64,000 bases of DNA from Paragordius varius (GCA_964247055.1 OZ176055.1:7626001-7690000), one strand, 5' to 3'. Positions 25,741 through 39,723 are shown, counted from the stretch's first letter. Notes: generated by a model from the sequence alone, not told the origin. Program-made: numbers and translations.

Positions 25741-28700
25741 AATTAAAATTACCAAACATTTATATATACTTGTTAAAATGGATTGAAAGTCGGAGCATTC
25801 GGCTTTGTCAGAATCCATATTTAATATTGAGTTGTCTAAACAATCATCGAGAATATAACGACAATATTCTTTGTTAAACCGCGAAGTAGTAATCGACTGT
25901 ACCATTGACAATTCATACTGCCCATCTATGTGACAGGGAATTGGGGTATGAATCCCTGATGAATCTAAAAAATTTGTATATTAAACAAATCGATTTTTAA
26001 AATAATTTTTAATTGTCACGGCATTTTTCAAACTATAAAAATGGGTTTATGCTTTGCAAAATAATATGCATTCCATTGATTTTCACACAAACGCGGCTAA
26101 TTTTTAAGATTATCCCGGGATTAAAAAAATAATATCAATATAATACTGTTAATAAGTAGAGAGGCCGCCCTTAAACAGGTATAAAAATATAAAAAGTACC
26201 CAAAACAACTTTCATTTCCTTGTTTCGATATCTATTAGAATATGGAGGGTAATCATCTACAAAGCTATCCTCATCGCACACAACTTCCTCCACAATGGGT
26301 AGAGTATCAAAACTTTGCCCTATTCGATAACCCATTTGACTTAGGCTCTTGCGTCCACCAAGGACAGCTTTTGTATTATTGAAATTATAAGTAGGTTTAG
26401 CGAATTGCAAACAGGTAAATCGCGGTTTACATTCTGTGTTTTGGGACGGTACAACAAATTTACTATAAACTATGTAAGTGTATAAATTTTGTTCATCTTC
26501 ACCATATTCACCATTTTGTGGGGAGGAAACCTGCAATGTTTTTCTATAAAGACTCACACATTGAAAAGAGGATTGATGTTTGGGATGATGGAAGGTGGAA
26601 TTTGCTATAATAATTTCTTGGTCTGTCCCAGGAATTAGCCATGAGCCTTGCAATTCGGGTGCAAATTCACAAGGAGGTGTAAAGACTTCACGTTTGTCTA
26701 AAAGTAAAATATTATAATTTACAGTTCAAATTCACCCTAAAAATTAATTATGTGTATTCGGGCTAATATAAGTCATTATTATTTAAATGTAATGTATCTT
26801 TATAACGTATTATATTATTTTTTCAGCATTATATAAATTTTAAACAGAATTTATATTTTAAAAATATATAAAAAGTAAATTTTTCTCTTAAAAAAACACA
26901 TAATTTATTTTGTGAATTTGAATTGTTTTAAGGTGAATTTCAATTGTTCACGGGTGAATTTAAATTGATTAAGGTTGAATTTAAACTGTAAATGGTATAT
27001 TTAAATAAAAAAGCGTTTCAAAACCATTAAATGTTAAAAAATATTTTGGCTAAGTGTAAAATTTATAAATATATTCTCTGTTATAATCCATAATTTAGTG
27101 ACTTTTGGTATAAAAAAAACTCAAATTTACTGCATATGCCACACGTTTTTAGACAAGATAATTGTTGAAGTTTTTGATCACAGTAACCCAAGGGTTTTAA
27201 ACTTTCACATGTGTCGGTTTCGTCGGCGCAAAATCCTGTTTCTAGATTTGTCATATTAACAAATTATAATCATTTTTCTACACTTATGGAGATTCTAATT
27301 GCTCCATTACTTATAAATAAAATACAATTTAATGAGTTTGTTTTAGAAATTATATATTAAAATATGATTGGCAAAAGTGTTGTTTGATATATAATACAAT
27401 CATTATATCGTAATTTAGATTAAGTTTTATAATCTATTTTTCTGAAGTAATCATTTTTTAAAGATGGGCTCGAAAAAGCTAGATATCAAATTAAATTGGG
27501 CATGTGAACCATAGTTTACGATTATGTATCATTAAATTTAATAAAAATAATTAAAACCTGCCGGCCAAAATGTTAAACGGTAATGTCGTATGCTTTTTGG
27601 TGATGGTTCTGGAGAAGTATCGCATTTCATATCTAAGAAGATGTATGACGTTTTAGAATTCTCCAATATCGCCGAACCGGTGGATTTAAAATTTTTGGGG
27701 AATCGCTAAAAAATATTTACAAAATATATTTTAGTACACATGGTTTATAATTAACCGAAACAATATATCAACCTGTAGGTGGCTAAATTACTTTATCATT
27801 TTTAAAAATTTTAAAATCACATAACTGGTAGGTATATATTTTGTGATGGGCTAAATTTAAAGTAGGTTTCCTATTTACACAGAATATAGATTGTTCTTAA
27901 TAGAAATTTATTAAATAATAATGATGTAAAAACTTAAATTACCAAACACCATTCTGTCCAAGGGGGTGGCTCTCTATCGGCATCAACTCTTGCGGCAATA
28001 ATATATATCTGATCATCGCTTGTCCAAGATGCAAAACATTGTAAGTTTTCAACTAACCAATTTTTATCAATAATATAAATTAATTTTTACATAAGTGCCC
28101 AAAAATAAATTATATTTTCGGTAATAATTTTTTTCAAAAAATCAAATATTATGTATCGCTATATTTTTCCGTATTTTAATGATATCTTTATAGCTATAAA
28201 TTCCTCTCACAAATGTAAATGATCTTGATTTATCGTTCTATATTATCCAGAAAATATTTAACAAAATTCACTAAAACACAGCCCATAATCTTTTAGATTA
28301 AAAAATATCGATTTAGCTATATTAAAAACGAGCTGTATCTAATGTAAAGATTTACACAAAACAAAGGCTTTCAATCGGTCGCAAAAAAGTGAAACCGGAA
28401 CCTGGCTGATTCCTAAGAATTAAAAAATAAACAAGAGTGGATCCTAAAATTGGAAATGGAACCTGGGTATGAAACTGAAACCGGATTGGTTTCAACCCAA
28501 CGGAACCGGTTCCTACTAAAAGAACCAGTAGTTTCCGTGTTGCCACGGTTTTGGTTCGAAGCCCTGCATAAAACTTATTTTTTTATCTAAAATAGCTGGT
28601 ATTTTTATACAATTTAAAAAGTAAATTGTTTTAATACAACGTTATAAGGAAAATCACGATATATTACAGACGTTGGGCAAAAAAGAAGTCTAATTTAAAG

Positions 28701-31322
28701 TTACAAAAATGCTATAGGATGTTTGGTGTGAAAAGAAAAGAACAAAATTAAGAAAGATATTAGCGACATTCATTATAGCGATATAAAAATCAATTACAAA
28801 AAAGCCAAAATTATGTGCATATTAAAAGTTTCCTATATTATATTTTAGAATTCGAAAGAAAATATACCTAACACTCTTAAAAACGTTTACAGCTAAAAAT
28901 GATTTAAAGAGAGTTTGATAACGAAACAGGTTGTTTTACGGACTTTTGAGAAATAACATGTTACGTAATGATAAAATAAATTTATGAATTAGTAGAAACG
29001 TCAAAAAGTGTTTTTGTTTGAACGTTTACCTTTTGTTAAGGGATATCCAGCACATTGAGGAAATCGGAAACGAAATCCTTCATCCACCATACAACCTGCT
29101 TGTAACCTTGGTCTTAGCCAATGTCCTTGGCAATTCATCTAATTGAAACAAAGGTTATCTAAATGTCACTTTGAACTGTGTTGTCATAAGCATATATAGA
29201 TAATTTAACATATTCTAAAATGTTACGAACCTGATCAGTTTGTGGATCATAGATAGAAAAGTAATAATTCCCAGTCAATTCTACCGGACAAGGGATCCGA
29301 TATCTTCGAAATGATGCGACTAATATAAATATGTAAAATTATTAATATGTTAAAAATCTTCTAACTAATAATTACTATTTAAAAAATGATCAATAATATA
29401 TACGTAAAAGGGGCCATTCATTTAAAACGAGGCCGCTTTCATCACACAATGAAAGATGTGGGACTTGTGCCATATCTCCTAAAAAAATATTGTTTATTTA
29501 TAATTAAATTTTAAATTTAAAATAAAAATATTTGAATCATACCGCTTTTAATTTGAACAACTCCTCGGTTTCGTACGATAAATTGCATGCAGACATAATA
29601 GGTTGAGCTGTGTTTGGGACAAAAATATAAGATTAATAGCTTTGCTTAGGAAGAATTTATCGAGAACATTCAATCATTATAATAATTTTTCGATTTATTT
29701 GCCATTATAAATTTTTAAGTAACTTATATATATTTTTAAGGGTAAAATTATCTGACCTACGACTGTGACTATGGTCGCTTTTATTTACAATCACACAAAC
29801 ATTATTTGGTCAACATATGATACAAAAATAAAAATATTATATTAAAAATAAATATATTAACATTTATATCGATTTTAGATCAAATTGTAGGTAAGGATAG
29901 AAAAACCTATTTGTTTTGATAAACTCCTTGCTTTGGAACCGTTTTAAACTAAAATACGGACACGGGACAATGATTTCTCATTAAAAATTAATCTTTTTAA
30001 TATCTCTTTTGAATTTATAATATGATTTTTGATATTGTTTCCAGATTCATTTGAATTGAATATTTTTTAAAATTCAAGTATACAATCAATTTTTATGGCT
30101 TATTCTTTCAAATATTAATTGTCATTTATTGATAATGGAACGAATTGGACTGTATTTGAATCTAAAAAAATGAACCAAATCAAAATCATTTGGCTAACAA
30201 AACAATGTAACTGAAACAAATCATTTTCGTATCGAAACCAAAACTATTTTTCCGAAATTTTTTATCAAGAAGTATCTTGAACTGGAGCTCATCTGATTCC
30301 AGCTGATTGATTTAGAACAAACACTGCTTCGAATCCCGAATAATTCCTTTCACATAAGATATATTTCTCAATATTTATCGTTTAATTATTGACGAAAATC
30401 GGTTATTTTAGGATTATCAAATCTTAACTCTGGAAGTCATTTTAAAATTTCTTGATGCGCAAAAATACATTTCATTTTTTTTCAATTTTATTAAGCAAAT
30501 ACTTATCCTCAGGTGAGTTGACTTTAAGGGTTTCATCCCTATACGGCTAAAAAAATAAAAGCACCCAATTACTTGTTAATAGTTCTTTGCCTATTGTGGA
30601 GAGAGGCGTCAAAGTATTAACCGGTATTCGGTGTGGAAATAAAAAAAAAGACAAACATCCCATTTAATTTATCTTTTATATCGAATTATTAAATTTTTAA
30701 TATGTCTTGTAATCCTTGTAAATAAATATTAAAAATGGGGGGTTTATTGTAATTAAATATATGATATTTTTTAAAACTTATTCCAGAGTTTACTTGTAAG
30801 TAGTGTCATTTTGAGCGACGATGTATTTATCACCATGCGTTTGAACACAACTCCGATTAAATGATAGTAAATTGTAACCGTAAACAGTAACGTTACTGAA
30901 TTCTTTGGCAGTGGCCTACAAATAAAATATTTAAATTATTGACAAAATATTTTTTTACAAATCTGGACTTAGATTTTTAATTTTTAAGATTGTTAAAAAG
31001 AAAAAAAACCTGCATAAAGCCGCCATAAAAAAGAACACTGTGATAGGATGATCCCTTCATTTCATTGGTATACCACATGTCCGTTGGGTTTGTCGGATCA
31101 TTTTGCATGTATTTAGGAAATTTACATATTTCCGCACCTTAATATTGAAAAATATTATCTAACACACACTATTAAATTAATTGAAAAACCTAGTATACAA
31201 TTTTTGATTTTTAATATAAAAGGATAAAGTTATGAAAAAATGCTGTTACCTGTAAAGTGGAAGATTAAAGAACACAATACAAATGTAAATGAGTTATACA
31301 TTAACAGTGCCTTGTATGACAT
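22151..31322 (-). CDS. Secreted Cys/Trp-module protein with ShKT domain and GPI-like tail (1,426 aa)
   Basis: Eighteen exons in order of translation: 31322-31250, 31137-31010, 30915-30794, 29607-29543, 29478-29404, 29319-29231, 29138-29030, 28052-27943, 27705-27558, 27241-27131, 26697-26200, 25964-25770, 25693-25602, 25554-25497, 25106-24966, 24683-23052, 22965-22492, 22311-22151. Every junction keeps frame. The signal peptide (MSYKALLMYNSFTFVLCSL) leads into repeated extracellular modules with conserved Cys and Trp (ICKFP, IPCPVELTGNYYFSIYD, CPRF-like and C...W...D..Y patterns), resembling the DUF7042-7045 group of ecdysozoan proteins from memory. A six-Cys ShKT domain lies near residues 308-342 (GYC...C..TCGIC). 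A second module starts CEFAPELQGSW. Exon 16 alone gives 544 residues of disordered Asn/Pro/acidic sequence, followed by a Thr/Ser-rich exon. The end, FGVINTLLSLILFLTIF, looks like a GPI signal. Exon 14 (58 nt) is the least certain. Confidence 0.86.
26713..26999. mobile_element. MITE copy A with tandem-repeat terminal inverted repeats
   Basis: Same family as 39976-40310. The left end (ATTTACAGTTCAAATTCACCC) is short and slightly degraded. The right end has four units of the GGTGAATTTGAATTG type and finishes TGTAAATGGTATA. It sits in intron 10 of the minus-strand ShKT gene, starting about 15 nt from the splice acceptor of exon 11. Confidence 0.75.
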
Positions 31323-32089
31323 AATCTTTGGTGTTATACATTAACTATTTTAGTTGTTATCTTGCCTTCATCGGCTAACCAATATTCCATTACAATCTAA
31401 TAAACAATTAAATAGGTTAAAAATTAAACAATTTATATATATTTTCAATAAAATACTTGTGAATACAAATAAATCCGTATCCGATTTTCATTTATATTTA
31501 ATACAAATTTCCTCTTTTCTACTACCTTTTTTATAAAAATTTCTAACATTTCTAATTAATCTGAATTAGGTGTCAGTATACTTTAATTAGTATTTTATAG
31601 TTAAAACACAATAATTTAATAAAAAAATACGGTTGTTCAATATATTTTACATATGTAAACCTTATCAATCATATAGCTAGTAGTAATATTGTCTCATTTT
31701 TATTAGTCTCTATGTCACCTATAAACATTTTTTATCGATATAATATCTACATATTTTATTTTTATGATTGCTTTTTTTCTGAAGGATGTGAGAATCAAAC
31801 CTTTTTGTAGATATAATTTGTTAAACAAATTAAACCGATATTTTTTTAGGACCATTTTTAACACATTATAAATATTAAGTATTTAATTTAACAAATGCAT
31901 GGAGATTAGCATTTTTTAATTTAACTAAGTTATATCGGGTATAGTCATAAGCCCTTACCGTTTTTTTAAAAAACAGGTAATGAATTATTTATTTTATTTA
32001 AAATATTAAAAACCACATTCCATTTTCGTCGTCTTTGAAATCATTAAAATGCTGATCTACGCGTATGTTTCACTATGAAAAAGAATTAG
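31323..32089. other. Non-coding 5' flank of the ShKT gene
   Basis: Upstream of the minus-strand start codon at 31322. No TATA box at a convincing distance and no gene recognised. Confidence 0.45.
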
Positions 32090-32700
32090 ATCAAATTTGA
32101 TCAAGGAAAGTATTAGCAGATGCGGAGAATTTCCCATCAGAGAAGGTGTCTTTCGCCTGTTTCGTTTTGTTTAACGGAGCATTTTCATGTAGGAAAATTG
32201 CTTTTCCATGTCTTTTGTCCTAATATTACGGTCGTTGTTAATTAATTGTTGGCGATATCTCTGTTTATTCGTGATTTTACCGTGTTGTAAAAGTTCATAA
32301 TGCACAATACCGCTCTGATCCCAGAGACACACTGCATTATCTTTTTGACAGGGCCATTGGGCTTTGTGTTGAAGGATCGGCCTACTAGGTGAAAGGTTTT
32401 GGATTTACAAAATAAAATCACCTTCATCACGCGTCACAATATAATATGCAATAATGGTTTTATTCTGTGATGAATCAGGATTTCGTAAGTCACTTTCAGA
32501 TTTTTGAACGTTAATTCAAATTATTTACAGAGCTTATTGGTCTTTCCCATAGCTTGCCGACGTCTAATGTTTGTTTTTTATTACTTGTAATGATTCTGCC
32601 CATTGCCGTTAAGTATGATGAATGATTATCCAATAAATTTTGTACCTTATCGTCTTTGAAGCCATGTGGTTTACCAAAGCGCTCTCCTTCACATTAAAAT
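32090..32700 (-). mobile_element. Decayed mariner-family transposase remnant
   Basis: Minus-strand pieces in different frames match mariner transposase from memory: LWDQSGIVHYELLQHGK (first catalytic Asp region, near 32270-32340), then KRHGKAIFLHENAPLNKTK (second catalytic region, where the expected HDN reads HEN, near 32150-32216), and an upstream fragment from 32590-32690. It is broken by several frame changes and stops, and no terminal repeats were located, so the limits are approximate. Not functional. Confidence 0.7.
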
Positions 32701-35140
32701 CACAACTTTTGAAATTTTAAAACTTTGTTTCACAGTTTTAATCGATAAGGCATGTTCACAAGTTTATACCAGCAAATGACTTACAACTTTTTTCTACCGA
32801 TCGAATATTTTTAGGCAAAAAACTCGACATGATTACTGAATGATAAAAGTAAGACACATCATTTTGCCGACTCAACTTGTGTTTTTGTAGTTTAGTATTA
32901 TGAACAAAATGGGGTCTGTGTCCAATTGGTATCCGTTCCTTTGACTGATGTAATCTTTTAACATGTAATGGTTTATGACTATACCTTGTATATGGGTTGA
33001 TTAACATGAAAATCTCAGTTAATTTAAAATTTGCTTTCTAAAATAATTGTTGTTGAGTTTAGATTAAATTAGCAAAACTTTTTTGTTGGCTATTGACACG
33101 GAAAAATAATTAAATAAAAGAGTTCCATCAAATTTAATTCTTAAGCTCTAAGTATCCTCAGATATGAAGTGTAAAATAAATTTTTATCAAACAATATAAT
33201 CTTATATGGCAGCAAAAAAAGCCATATGATTTTTAGTGCATATAATTTAATAAAGTATCGTTTTGATTTGCAAGGGTGTCAATACTTATATGGAAAATTT
33301 GGACTAATTTAGCCTATAACAAAAAAAATTTTGATGTATAATTATTTTTCATAAATTATATTATTATAGGTATATAAATATATATATATATTATCGAACT
33401 ATATGTAATTCAGCAATGCTTAACCCGCAATGCATTTAAACTATTTCCCTCAATTAATCAGGTGTTTTATAAATATTTTGAAAATTACAATAAAAATCTT
33501 TCAAACAATTAAAAATTTAAATCTTTAAATTATGTAAAAATTGTGTATTGTTCTAATTAATTAATCCATAAAGTTAATTAGTGTTTAGTTAATACAAATA
33601 AAAGTTAATAATTTGAATGCTAAATAAAAATTTGACTTAATTTCTATACACTTTAAAGAAGATAAATATACGGAAATGCACTTAATTAGCTTATAGAATA
33701 ATATAAAAAGGAATCAAATTTATATTCCTACATCATTATCTAGATTACCCCCGCCCCCCTTTCTCACTAAATTTTAATGGGCTCTTCCGTAAAACCCAAA
33801 ATTTACTTGAATTCGATTCGGTAGCTAACAATTTAAAAATAAATACATTTCCTGAATTCTCTTAAGCCAGCTTATTATAAAATTAAAAAATATGGCTTAT
33901 TAAATGGCTAAAAATATTTCTAACAATGTACCGTTTTCGCGAATTCGTTCCGAATAGATATTAATTGGGGGGAATCAAAAAAAGTGACGCTATCGAATGT
34001 GTATGTTAGATTTAAGATTTATGCAGTAAAAGTATTGAAATAATAATTCTTTTTTAAACAGCGAATTTGGAATATAACAACATTATTTCCCGGAATAAAT
34101 AAATAAATATGTAGATATTTATAAAACAAAAATATTTTTATAATAACACAAAGTTGTCAACTTTTTTGTATCGTGTGCTTATGTAACTTTCTAAGGTTTT
34201 CTAACGCAAAATATAATAAAATGTTTGCGGTTGTTTGTTTAATTTATTTTTGCATTAGGGGATGATAACTGTAGAAGCATATTAATATTTTCCAAATAAT
34301 AGCTGTGTATATTAATTAAATTTTTTAAACAAATTTTCTTTCATTATCTATCAGTCTGATAGTATTTGAAATATTTATAAAAGGATGGATATTCATTTTT
34401 TTATATTATTTTTTTTAAAAAAAAGAATAATTTAAACAGTTATTATAAGATATACGTTATACGTTAACAGTCTGCTGCACCAATCAATATAAATAATTAC
34501 TAGGTGTGCTGATTATTTTAAAATATCAATGAAATACCTTTGCAATTTATGTTGCATAAATACAGGAAAATTTATTACAGAGAAAGTTCAACAAAGTTGA
34601 AACTTATATATATATATACATACTTTATTGTTTTAGTTTCAATTATATATGTGCTTAATCATTCCAATATATATATATATATATATAAATATATTAGAAA
34701 TTTAAAAATATATTTTCGTTGAAATTAAACCTATTTCTGATTAGATATAACATATAATTCGCTATTATATAAATGTGGATAAGGCGCTGCTGACAATATT
34801 AAGGACTTAAAGCTTCAAAAAGAGTTGACTTATAGATTATGTTATTAGAATTATATAAAAATACATAAGCATGTATAAAATAAATAAAATAAAATATTAA
34901 CCTTAAACCTTACTCACCATGCTTATGTATTGAAACAAAAGAGGAAAGAAAGTTTCAACAAATCTTTTCTTCTGTAATGCTAAAATTATATGTAACTCTG
35001 ATTCTTATTCTACAGATCATTGTATTCAGGAAAGTGACAAATAGCTGTGATAGATAAAATAGGTATGAATGCATTTATACCTACTTTAAAGTTTAATGAC
35101 TTTACGCAAAAAAATTTGTTTTATATGAATAACTTATTTT

Positions 35141-35190
<50 letters not shown>

Positions 35191-36764
35191 TTTTAATACA
35201 TATTTAATAGATATATCTTGGGTTTCTCTTTTCAAACCGTAAAAAAGCCATTTGAAATCGGAAATTATTTAATTGATCTTTTATGATTATTTTTATGCGG
35301 ACTAATTTTTATTGCTAATAATTAATTATTTGTTATTTATTAAAGCTACTAAGATTCAATAAAAAGAGTTAATAAAAATTAGAGTCCGATTTTTTAAACA
35401 TGTGTCGCCAACATTGGCATGTTATATTGAGAATCATTTTACAAAATTTTAGTCATTTTGAAATAAGAGCTTGAATATGTGAGAAAATAATTATATATTA
35501 AATAATCATTATTAAATCAATCCTATTTTTATTGTCTAATACATTTGATAAATATTACAAACTTAAAATAATTAAAAAATGATAACCTACTATGATATAA
35601 CAAGAATCTTATCGCTACATTTCAAGACGCGCTTATTAAATAACCAAATTTTATTCTTTTTAGCACTATATATTAAATAATACTTTTATCTGATAAATTC
35701 TAACGCATCATGCAACAAAGTATGACGAGGCAAAGCCGACGTATAAAAATTGTGTCAAATTATAGATTTGTCGTATATTCTGTTAAATATATATTTTTTA
35801 GAAATTAAACAGATATAGGCTTTTATAATAACAATTTTGTAATGATAACATAACATATATTTATTTTCATGTATTTTTCTTGTAAGTGCATTTCCTTCCA
35901 ACCCGTAACCTATCAAAATTTCAAAAGGGGAGACATTGGAACAGTTTTAACAAATATTATTTAAGAGCGAGGAATAGGATTACATTTCAGCCCTAGAATA
36001 ATATAATCCAAAACGAGTTTATTTGGAAGAAACTGCGGGTTTGGATACCGCAAACTATTAGCCTGATACCCCAGTTTTAAAATTTAAGAAAATCCTAAAT
36101 TGCCTTAATTACAAACCTGGAAAGACTTCCTTATAAAAAAACCATCTTTGTGTCAATTGTTGATTTTATGTTTCGTCAAAGTTTAACTATCTTAGCGATT
36201 GCGCTTCACAGATATTTCCTCATAAAATAATTTGAATTCTGACATGATAAGCAAATAAGTAATGTTACCAACTGAATATAGGATGGTAAGGAGTTTTAAA
36301 ATATTTGAAAATTTTGTTAAAAGAGTTGAATGAAAGATTTAAAATCTCCCAAATTTTGAATATTAATGACCAGTTAAATTTTCCCAAAAAATAACAAGTT
36401 AAATTTATTTTATCTTAATGGTGTTTTAAAAAATCGTAAATTTTTTTAACATTTTTTAGTGCTATTTTGCGTTCTGAAAAAAGCGTGTTGGACATCCCTG
36501 CTTTTTATATAAGCTCTGAAAGCTTCATATTTCATGCCCAATAAAATGGGCTATATTCTGGGAGGATTCCGCGCCAAGAATATGTAATTTATGTTTGATA
36601 TGGCATCATTTTTTCATTAAAAAGAGTATAAATGCTTTTAAAACATAACGTCAGGAGCACTCAAGTATATAGAAATTTTTATATTATATATGCTTAAAAA
36701 AATCACAAATTGCCATAATTTTAGATTTTAAGTAAAAATATGCATTTTAAAATTTATTAGTATT
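32701..36764. other. Non-coding, AT-rich
   Basis: About 4 kb without convincing exons on either strand. Contains TA tracts (34660-34690, 35144-35186). The minus-strand open frame 32756-33007 has no recognisable content. Confidence 0.5.
35144..35186. repeat. TA microsatellite
   Basis: About 43 nt of uninterrupted TA dinucleotides. Confidence 0.9.
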
Positions 36765-36772
36765 ATCTAGAG

Positions 36773-37020
36773 CAGTGGTACTCACCAAAAAAATTTGACG
36801 GGCCAAATAAAATATACTTTTTTTTCAAGGGCCATGAACTTTATAATGGTAAATATTCCATAGCTATTTGACACATTTGCACATATTTATAATCTAAATC
36901 AGTGGTACTCACCAAAAAGACGGGCCAAATAAAATATACTTTTTTAAGGGCCATGAACTTTATAATGGCAAATATTCCATAGCTATTTGACACATTTGCA
37001 CATATTTATAATCTAAATCA
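36773..37020. repeat. Tandem duplication of the hAT left end
   Basis: The first ~125 bp of the element (AGTGGTACTCACC ... TATTTATAATCTAAATC) occur twice in direct order, 36773-36899 and 36900-37019, with small length differences in the A/T runs. Confidence 0.85.
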
Positions 37021-37079
37021 ACACAATGAATTTTTTGCGGATCGCATGTAAATCCAGATAAAAACTCGTTTTGCACCAT

Positions 37080-38488
37080 TTAGTTTAAATAATTAAAAAA
37101 TTTTGATAACAACATTTATTTTGATAGCCAATAATTTTTGAAAAATTTAGTTTCGCTTCATAACAGGCCAAACATAATAAGTCGTCCATATGATCATCGG
37201 TTAAGCGATTTCTGTATCTATTTTTGACATACTTCTTTTTTAAAAATGCCGTCTCACATGTGTAGGCTGAGGGTAAAACATTTAGGATAACTTGAGAACA
37301 TTTTTTTATATTATATTTATTTGGCACATCTTGCCAAAACTCTACATATCTTTCTTCTCTTCATATCTTTCTTCTCTACGATTCTCCTTGAATATAGCCT
37401 CCAAATTGAAATCATTTTTAAAATCAACGAATTCTTCAATGATATGGGCCTGATCAAAACCGAAATGCTCAAATTGCTTAATATTGGATATATATCCATA
37501 TGCCATGGATTTTCAACGAGTTTTAAGTAATTTTTAATATTTCTTAATTCTTGAAATCTGAATTTCATCCCATTAGATAAAAATATTAAATGATTGTTTA
37601 TTATTAAATTAACCTCGGTAAATTCCACTTTTTCTTCATAAATCGTTTTAAGTGTTGGAAAATATAGGAGTGTTTTATTTAAAATCTTGTTTTATATATT
37701 AATTTTTTTTCAAAAGCAAATATTTGATCACAAATTGGGATATTATTTTGCTCCCTTGAAGACTTGTATTAAAAATACTAAGTTTATAAGTAATGTCGAG
37801 GTAGGCTGATAATTCCCACCACACTATTAATTTCCCCGTCAAACTTTCTGTTATCTTTTATAAATAATATTATGTCTTAAAACAAAAAATCTATTTATTA
37901 CTTTGCTAAGGCTTAGCCATCTCACAGAGGTGTACAAAAGAATATATTAAATTCCCTGTGGATTTTCAGAAGGTTTTTACGGCGGTTGAATCTGCCACGG
38001 ATTGTTAAAAATATATTTAGACATATTTTGAATGCGTCGAGCACATGTTGAATCAGAAAGTTGAAGTTTTTTTAATTTGCCAAATGATTTGATCTTTAAT
38101 ATCAAATAGTGCAACCATTTATTAGACATTCTTTTATTAGTTGGGAATCAGTAAACGGTTTCATATTTTTTCCTGAAATATAGAAAATTCATACGAAGCT
38201 AAGTTACAGCTTTTTCCTGGAAGAAAGCTATGGACATAATAAATTTTTCTTTCTTGTATAATTCCATAATCTTTTTATATTTTTCGTTTCTTTTTTCATG
38301 ATTTTCTGGTATTTATGAAAAGGATGGATCGTAAAATGTCTTTCAATATTGTATTTTTTTATAATTATGTTGTCCTTACATATAAGGCAGGTAACAACGT
38401 TTTAATTTAACAAAGAATTTTTCTTCTTATTTTTTTTAAAAGAGCGATTTTGACCGGATAAGTTACGTTTTTTAGCATTAGATGTCAT
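37080..38488 (-). pseudogene. hAT transposase pseudogene (FAM200/ZBED5-like)
   Basis: The putative start ATG at 38488 gives MTSNAKKRNLSG; then a BED-finger piece (VVTCLICKDN ... NIERHF), and near 37628-37317 the stretch FRFQELRNIK ... LVENPWHMDIYP. Near 37327-37085 is the dimerisation region CSQVILNVLPSAYTCETAF followed by KNRYRNRLTDDHMDDLL. These occur in at least two frames with stops between, so the gene is dead. The whole lies inside the bounded hAT element. Confidence 0.85.
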
Positions 38489-38979
38489 CCTTTAAATTTA
38501 TGTTTAAATATTATGTAAATTTTTTCAAAAAATAGCAATATAATTTGAATTATGCTATAAAAAAACAGGTCGAAATTAAATGATGTTGATTCGAAAAATA
38601 TTTATGGGAATGAGTTATAAAAAATGATGCTGGATAACAATGAAACAGAATATGCATATCCAAGTTTGGGTGAAAGGCTTGCTTAAATACAAAAAAGGAA
38701 TGCAATAAAAATTTCAAAATAGAAAAGAAAATAGAATACAGAAACAGAAACAACGTGTGCCAAAATTTTGAAATCATTTTAATGTAGGGAAGTTTTTCGA
38801 CATTAACATACAAATTACCAAAATTAAATCTACAGAAAATAATATTAAAATAAGCGAAAATTCGTTTATGTGTAAAAATTCATCAATAAAAAAAGGATAG
38901 GTATTAATATGGTCATAGGGCAATTAAAGCACTCTTAATGCGGCCCGCAGGCCGCGGTTTGAGTATCACTGATCTAGAG

Positions 38980-39716
38980 TAAAAAAAATTCTTATCGCGC
39001 AACATCAGACCTTATTCGTTTATTTCAAGCATTTTAGCCGGATGGTGTCTAAAAATGATATTTTTTGACTCAACATCTAATAATTAAAATAAATTCATTA
39101 TATTATTTAGCCTTTTAATATACTAAATAACATTAATTTGTAAAATATTTTGCTTTTAAGGCTTTAGCTTCTACCATATTTGATTTACTATTACAGTTTA
39201 AATAAAACAATTTGGTTTAAAGCTTGTGCACATATTCAGGGGCAAGTGTGACAAAAAAATCACTACCGGATTAGGTTTAATTTTATGTTTGAAAGTCGAT
39301 TTTAAATGTAAATGCAAATCATTTTTCAAAAGAATGCAAACACATTTTTTTGAGGTATGACTGTTTATAAGGGTTATGATTATAAAATGTGCTCAATCTT
39401 ACAATGATATAAGCATTAATATATTTTTTTGATTGGTGTTAAGGCAGATCTAACCGGTTTTTTTGGCAATGTTCCAAAAACCTGTAAAATCTTTTTAATT
39501 TACCGTTTAATTATTTGAAGGAATCATGTATTACATGATTGCTATAAATAAAATGTAATATTATATCATGCACTAATTTGACAAATATTTACCAACGGAC
39601 ATGGTAATTATATAGTCTTTTATCAAATGTTAATTGGTTAAAATTTTTTAATTGATCAGTCTCATTTACTACTAAACAAACAGTAACACAATATACGTCA
39701 ATATACGACCGGCGTT
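38980..39716. other. 5' flank of the micro-exon gene
   Basis: AT-rich; no exon found. It contains the putative core promoter of the downstream gene. Confidence 0.4.
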
Positions 39717-39723
39717 TATATAA
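39717..39723 (+). promoter_or_regulatory. TATA-like box before the micro-exon gene
   Basis: TATATAA in a locally GC-richer context (after CGACCGGCGTT), 60 nt before the ATG at 39783. Confidence 0.35.

Larger units (their letters stand above)
36773..38971 (-). mobile_element. hAT DNA transposon with 8-bp target duplication
   Basis: Termini CAGTGGTACTCA (from 36773) and, read inward from the other end, CAGTGATACTCA (to 38971) form inverted repeats with one mismatch. They are flanked by the identical 8-bp duplication atctagag at 36765-36772 and 38972-38979, the hallmark of hAT insertion. Inside, minus-strand fragments encode a BED zinc finger and the hAT dimerisation region. The element is 2,199 bp and its coding region is decayed. 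It belongs to the hAT group that gave rise to vertebrate FAM200/ZBED5 proteins, judged by motif similarity. Confidence 0.92.

Noticed and set aside
32756-33007. 83-codon minus-strand open frame near the mariner relic
   Set aside because: No recognisable motif and no clear link to the transposase fragments; treated as chance.
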